Of a stretch of DNA of 64,000 nucleotides, positions 63,852 to 64,000 are shown piece by piece. The notes under the pieces were generated by a model, which was given only the letters and a program-made list of their open reading frames with translations, did no database searches and was not told where the DNA came from. The stretch's first letter is position 1. The number at the start of each line of letters is the position of its first letter. This DNA is from Lelliottia nimipressuralis (GTDB taxonomy: Bacteria > Pseudomonadota > Gammaproteobacteria > Enterobacterales > Enterobacteriaceae): NCBI RefSeq assembly GCF_004402045.1, contig NZ_SOMG01000011.1, positions 248,001 through 312,000 on the forward strand, given 5' to 3'. The position numbers were made by a program, and so were the translations under genes.

Positions 63852-64000
63852 TTAATGGGCCTGGTCGTTGCTGACGGATGACTGTAAAGCCTGGGCGAAA
63901 GATTTTGCGATCGCCTGACGCTGAGCCGGAGCAACGCTGGTGTTAATAAGGTTGGTGACCATATTTCCCAAAACCATCAGGGAGAGATCGGTCGGCGTTT
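63852..64000 (-). CDS. yejL: YejL (UPF0352), N-terminus outside the window
   Basis: Forty-eight C-terminal residues are visible, starting [20 protein letters not shown] and ending with the family tail [10 protein letters not shown]. The E. coli protein has 75 residues and unknown function. It is the gene before yejM in a conserved operon. The start lies beyond the window edge. Confidence 0.93.

Noticed and set aside
1..64000. CRISPR arrays, insertion sequences, prophage genes
   Set aside because: No regularly spaced direct repeats, transposase or phage structural genes other than the phage-like T6SS parts were seen.

Overview
The window is about 64 kb of enterobacterial chromosome. Its conserved backbone (glpA/glpTQ, yfaE-nrdB-nrdA, ubiG, gyrA, rcsC/rcsB-rcsD, micF/ompC, apbE, ada-alkB, yojI, mqo, eco, proL, yejM-yejL) follows the Escherichia coli order with local losses. 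Protein sequences, REP-like palindromes, the TTG start of rcsC and an almost unchanged MicF 5' end place it in the Enterobacteriaceae. The absence of several E. coli genes and the type VI secretion (T6SS) gene order fit an Enterobacter- or Klebsiella-like organism. The species cannot be fixed from the sequence alone.

Layout. Positions 1-4065 hold glycerol-3-phosphate metabolism: glpA (cut by the window edge) is divergent from glpTQ across a region with GlpR-like half-sites and a CRP-like site. Positions 4149-7919 hold class Ia ribonucleotide reductase with its ferredoxin, preceded by two perfect DnaA boxes and NrdR-like boxes. ubiG and gyrA are divergent. gyrA is followed directly by rcsC, which converges on rcsDB. 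micF and ompC follow with a three-site OmpR region, then apbE, the adaptive response pair ada-alkB under an Ada box, and the exporter yojI. An MgtE-type magnesium channel and a SulP anion transporter converge with a 38-bp coding overlap. mqo and eco, a small membrane protein with a perfect PhoP-type box upstream, and an MFS transporter complete the left part.

From 32.4 to 61.9 kb lies one co-oriented T6SS locus with all 13 core components: TssB, C, K, L, an OmpA-domain protein, Hcp, ClpV, VgrG, PAAR, TssM, A, F, G, J, E, plus a TagA-like protein. It sits between eco and tRNA-Pro(GGG), where E. coli has nap, ccm and narP. Two AT-rich cargo modules interrupt the GC-rich structural genes. The first, between clpV and vgrG, is a small HExxH zincin overlapping a lipoprotein gene, a candidate effector-immunity pair. 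The second, after vgrG, holds a multi-span membrane protein of unknown role, a GHSLGG lipase of the Tle type and two tandem Tli-like lipoproteins. The second lipoprotein gene is preceded by what looks like the decayed 3' end of another lipase gene. VgrG ends in a transthyretin-like extension, and the lipase begins with a similar-looking beta domain, suggesting how the cargo docks.

The right end is proL, whose terminator also faces the T6SS operon, followed by yejM and the C-terminal part of yejL. Five REP-like elements lie in the backbone and I saw none inside the T6SS block, which fits its arrival as a unit.
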